The notes under the pieces are model-generated. The model was not told the DNA's origin, ran no database searches, and was given only the letters and a program-made list of their open reading frames with translations. Positions 6,856-6,863 of a stretch of 6,863 bases of DNA are shown piece after piece. A program made the translations under genes and the position numbers. Source of the stretch: Saprospiraceae bacterium (GTDB lineage: Bacteria > Bacteroidota > Bacteroidia > Chitinophagales > Saprospiraceae); NCBI GenBank assembly GCA_016787375.1, contig JAEUUM010000070.1, positions 1 to 6,863 on the forward strand. Reading direction: 5' to 3'. The number at the start of each line of letters is the position of its first letter. The stretch's first letter is position 1.

Positions 6856-6863
6856 AAACAGAA

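Noticed and set aside
1..6863. A novel multi-gene system, mobile element or CRISPR array
   Set aside because: All five genes belong to recognised, mostly housekeeping families, and no transposase, integrase, phage, toxin-antitoxin or spaced repeat pattern is visible on either strand.

Overview
The window looks like ordinary chromosomal core sequence from a low-GC, AT-rich member of the Bacteroidota. Three things point there. One promoter has the Bacteroidota form (TTTG-N19-TATTTTTG). The large AsmA/TamB-like protein has the architecture usual in that phylum, and the M23 peptidase is of the MepM/Csd3 type. The class or family cannot be fixed from this window alone.

Layout from left to right. 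Positions 1-2845 (minus) hold the N-terminal 948 codons of a TamB-like envelope protein; its C-terminal part lies beyond the left edge. Positions 2968-3834 (minus) hold folP, dihydropteroate synthase. A 242-bp AT-rich divergent region (3835-4076) follows and carries the promoters for both sides. Positions 4077-5411 (plus) hold a membrane-anchored M23/LytM metallopeptidase that starts at GTG. It converges on yqgE (5408-5968, minus, TTG start), and the two genes overlap by 4 bp at their stop codons inside a 12-bp palindrome. Positions 5980-6855 (minus) hold fabD, complete to within 8 bases of the right edge and 11 bp upstream of yqgE.

fabD and yqgE probably form one transcription unit, and folP and the TamB-like gene may form another. 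The M23 gene stands alone between them on the other strand. The themes are envelope building (lipid precursor supply, peptidoglycan remodelling, outer-membrane transport or assembly) and folate synthesis. No mobile element, CRISPR array, RNA gene or defence module is visible, and I see no undescribed multi-gene system.

The points worth a second look are within proteins or at gene boundaries: a Cys in place of a His zinc ligand in the M23 active site, unusual substrate-loop residues in dihydropteroate synthase, the shared-stop palindrome, two non-ATG starts, and a short reading frame overlapping the folP start.
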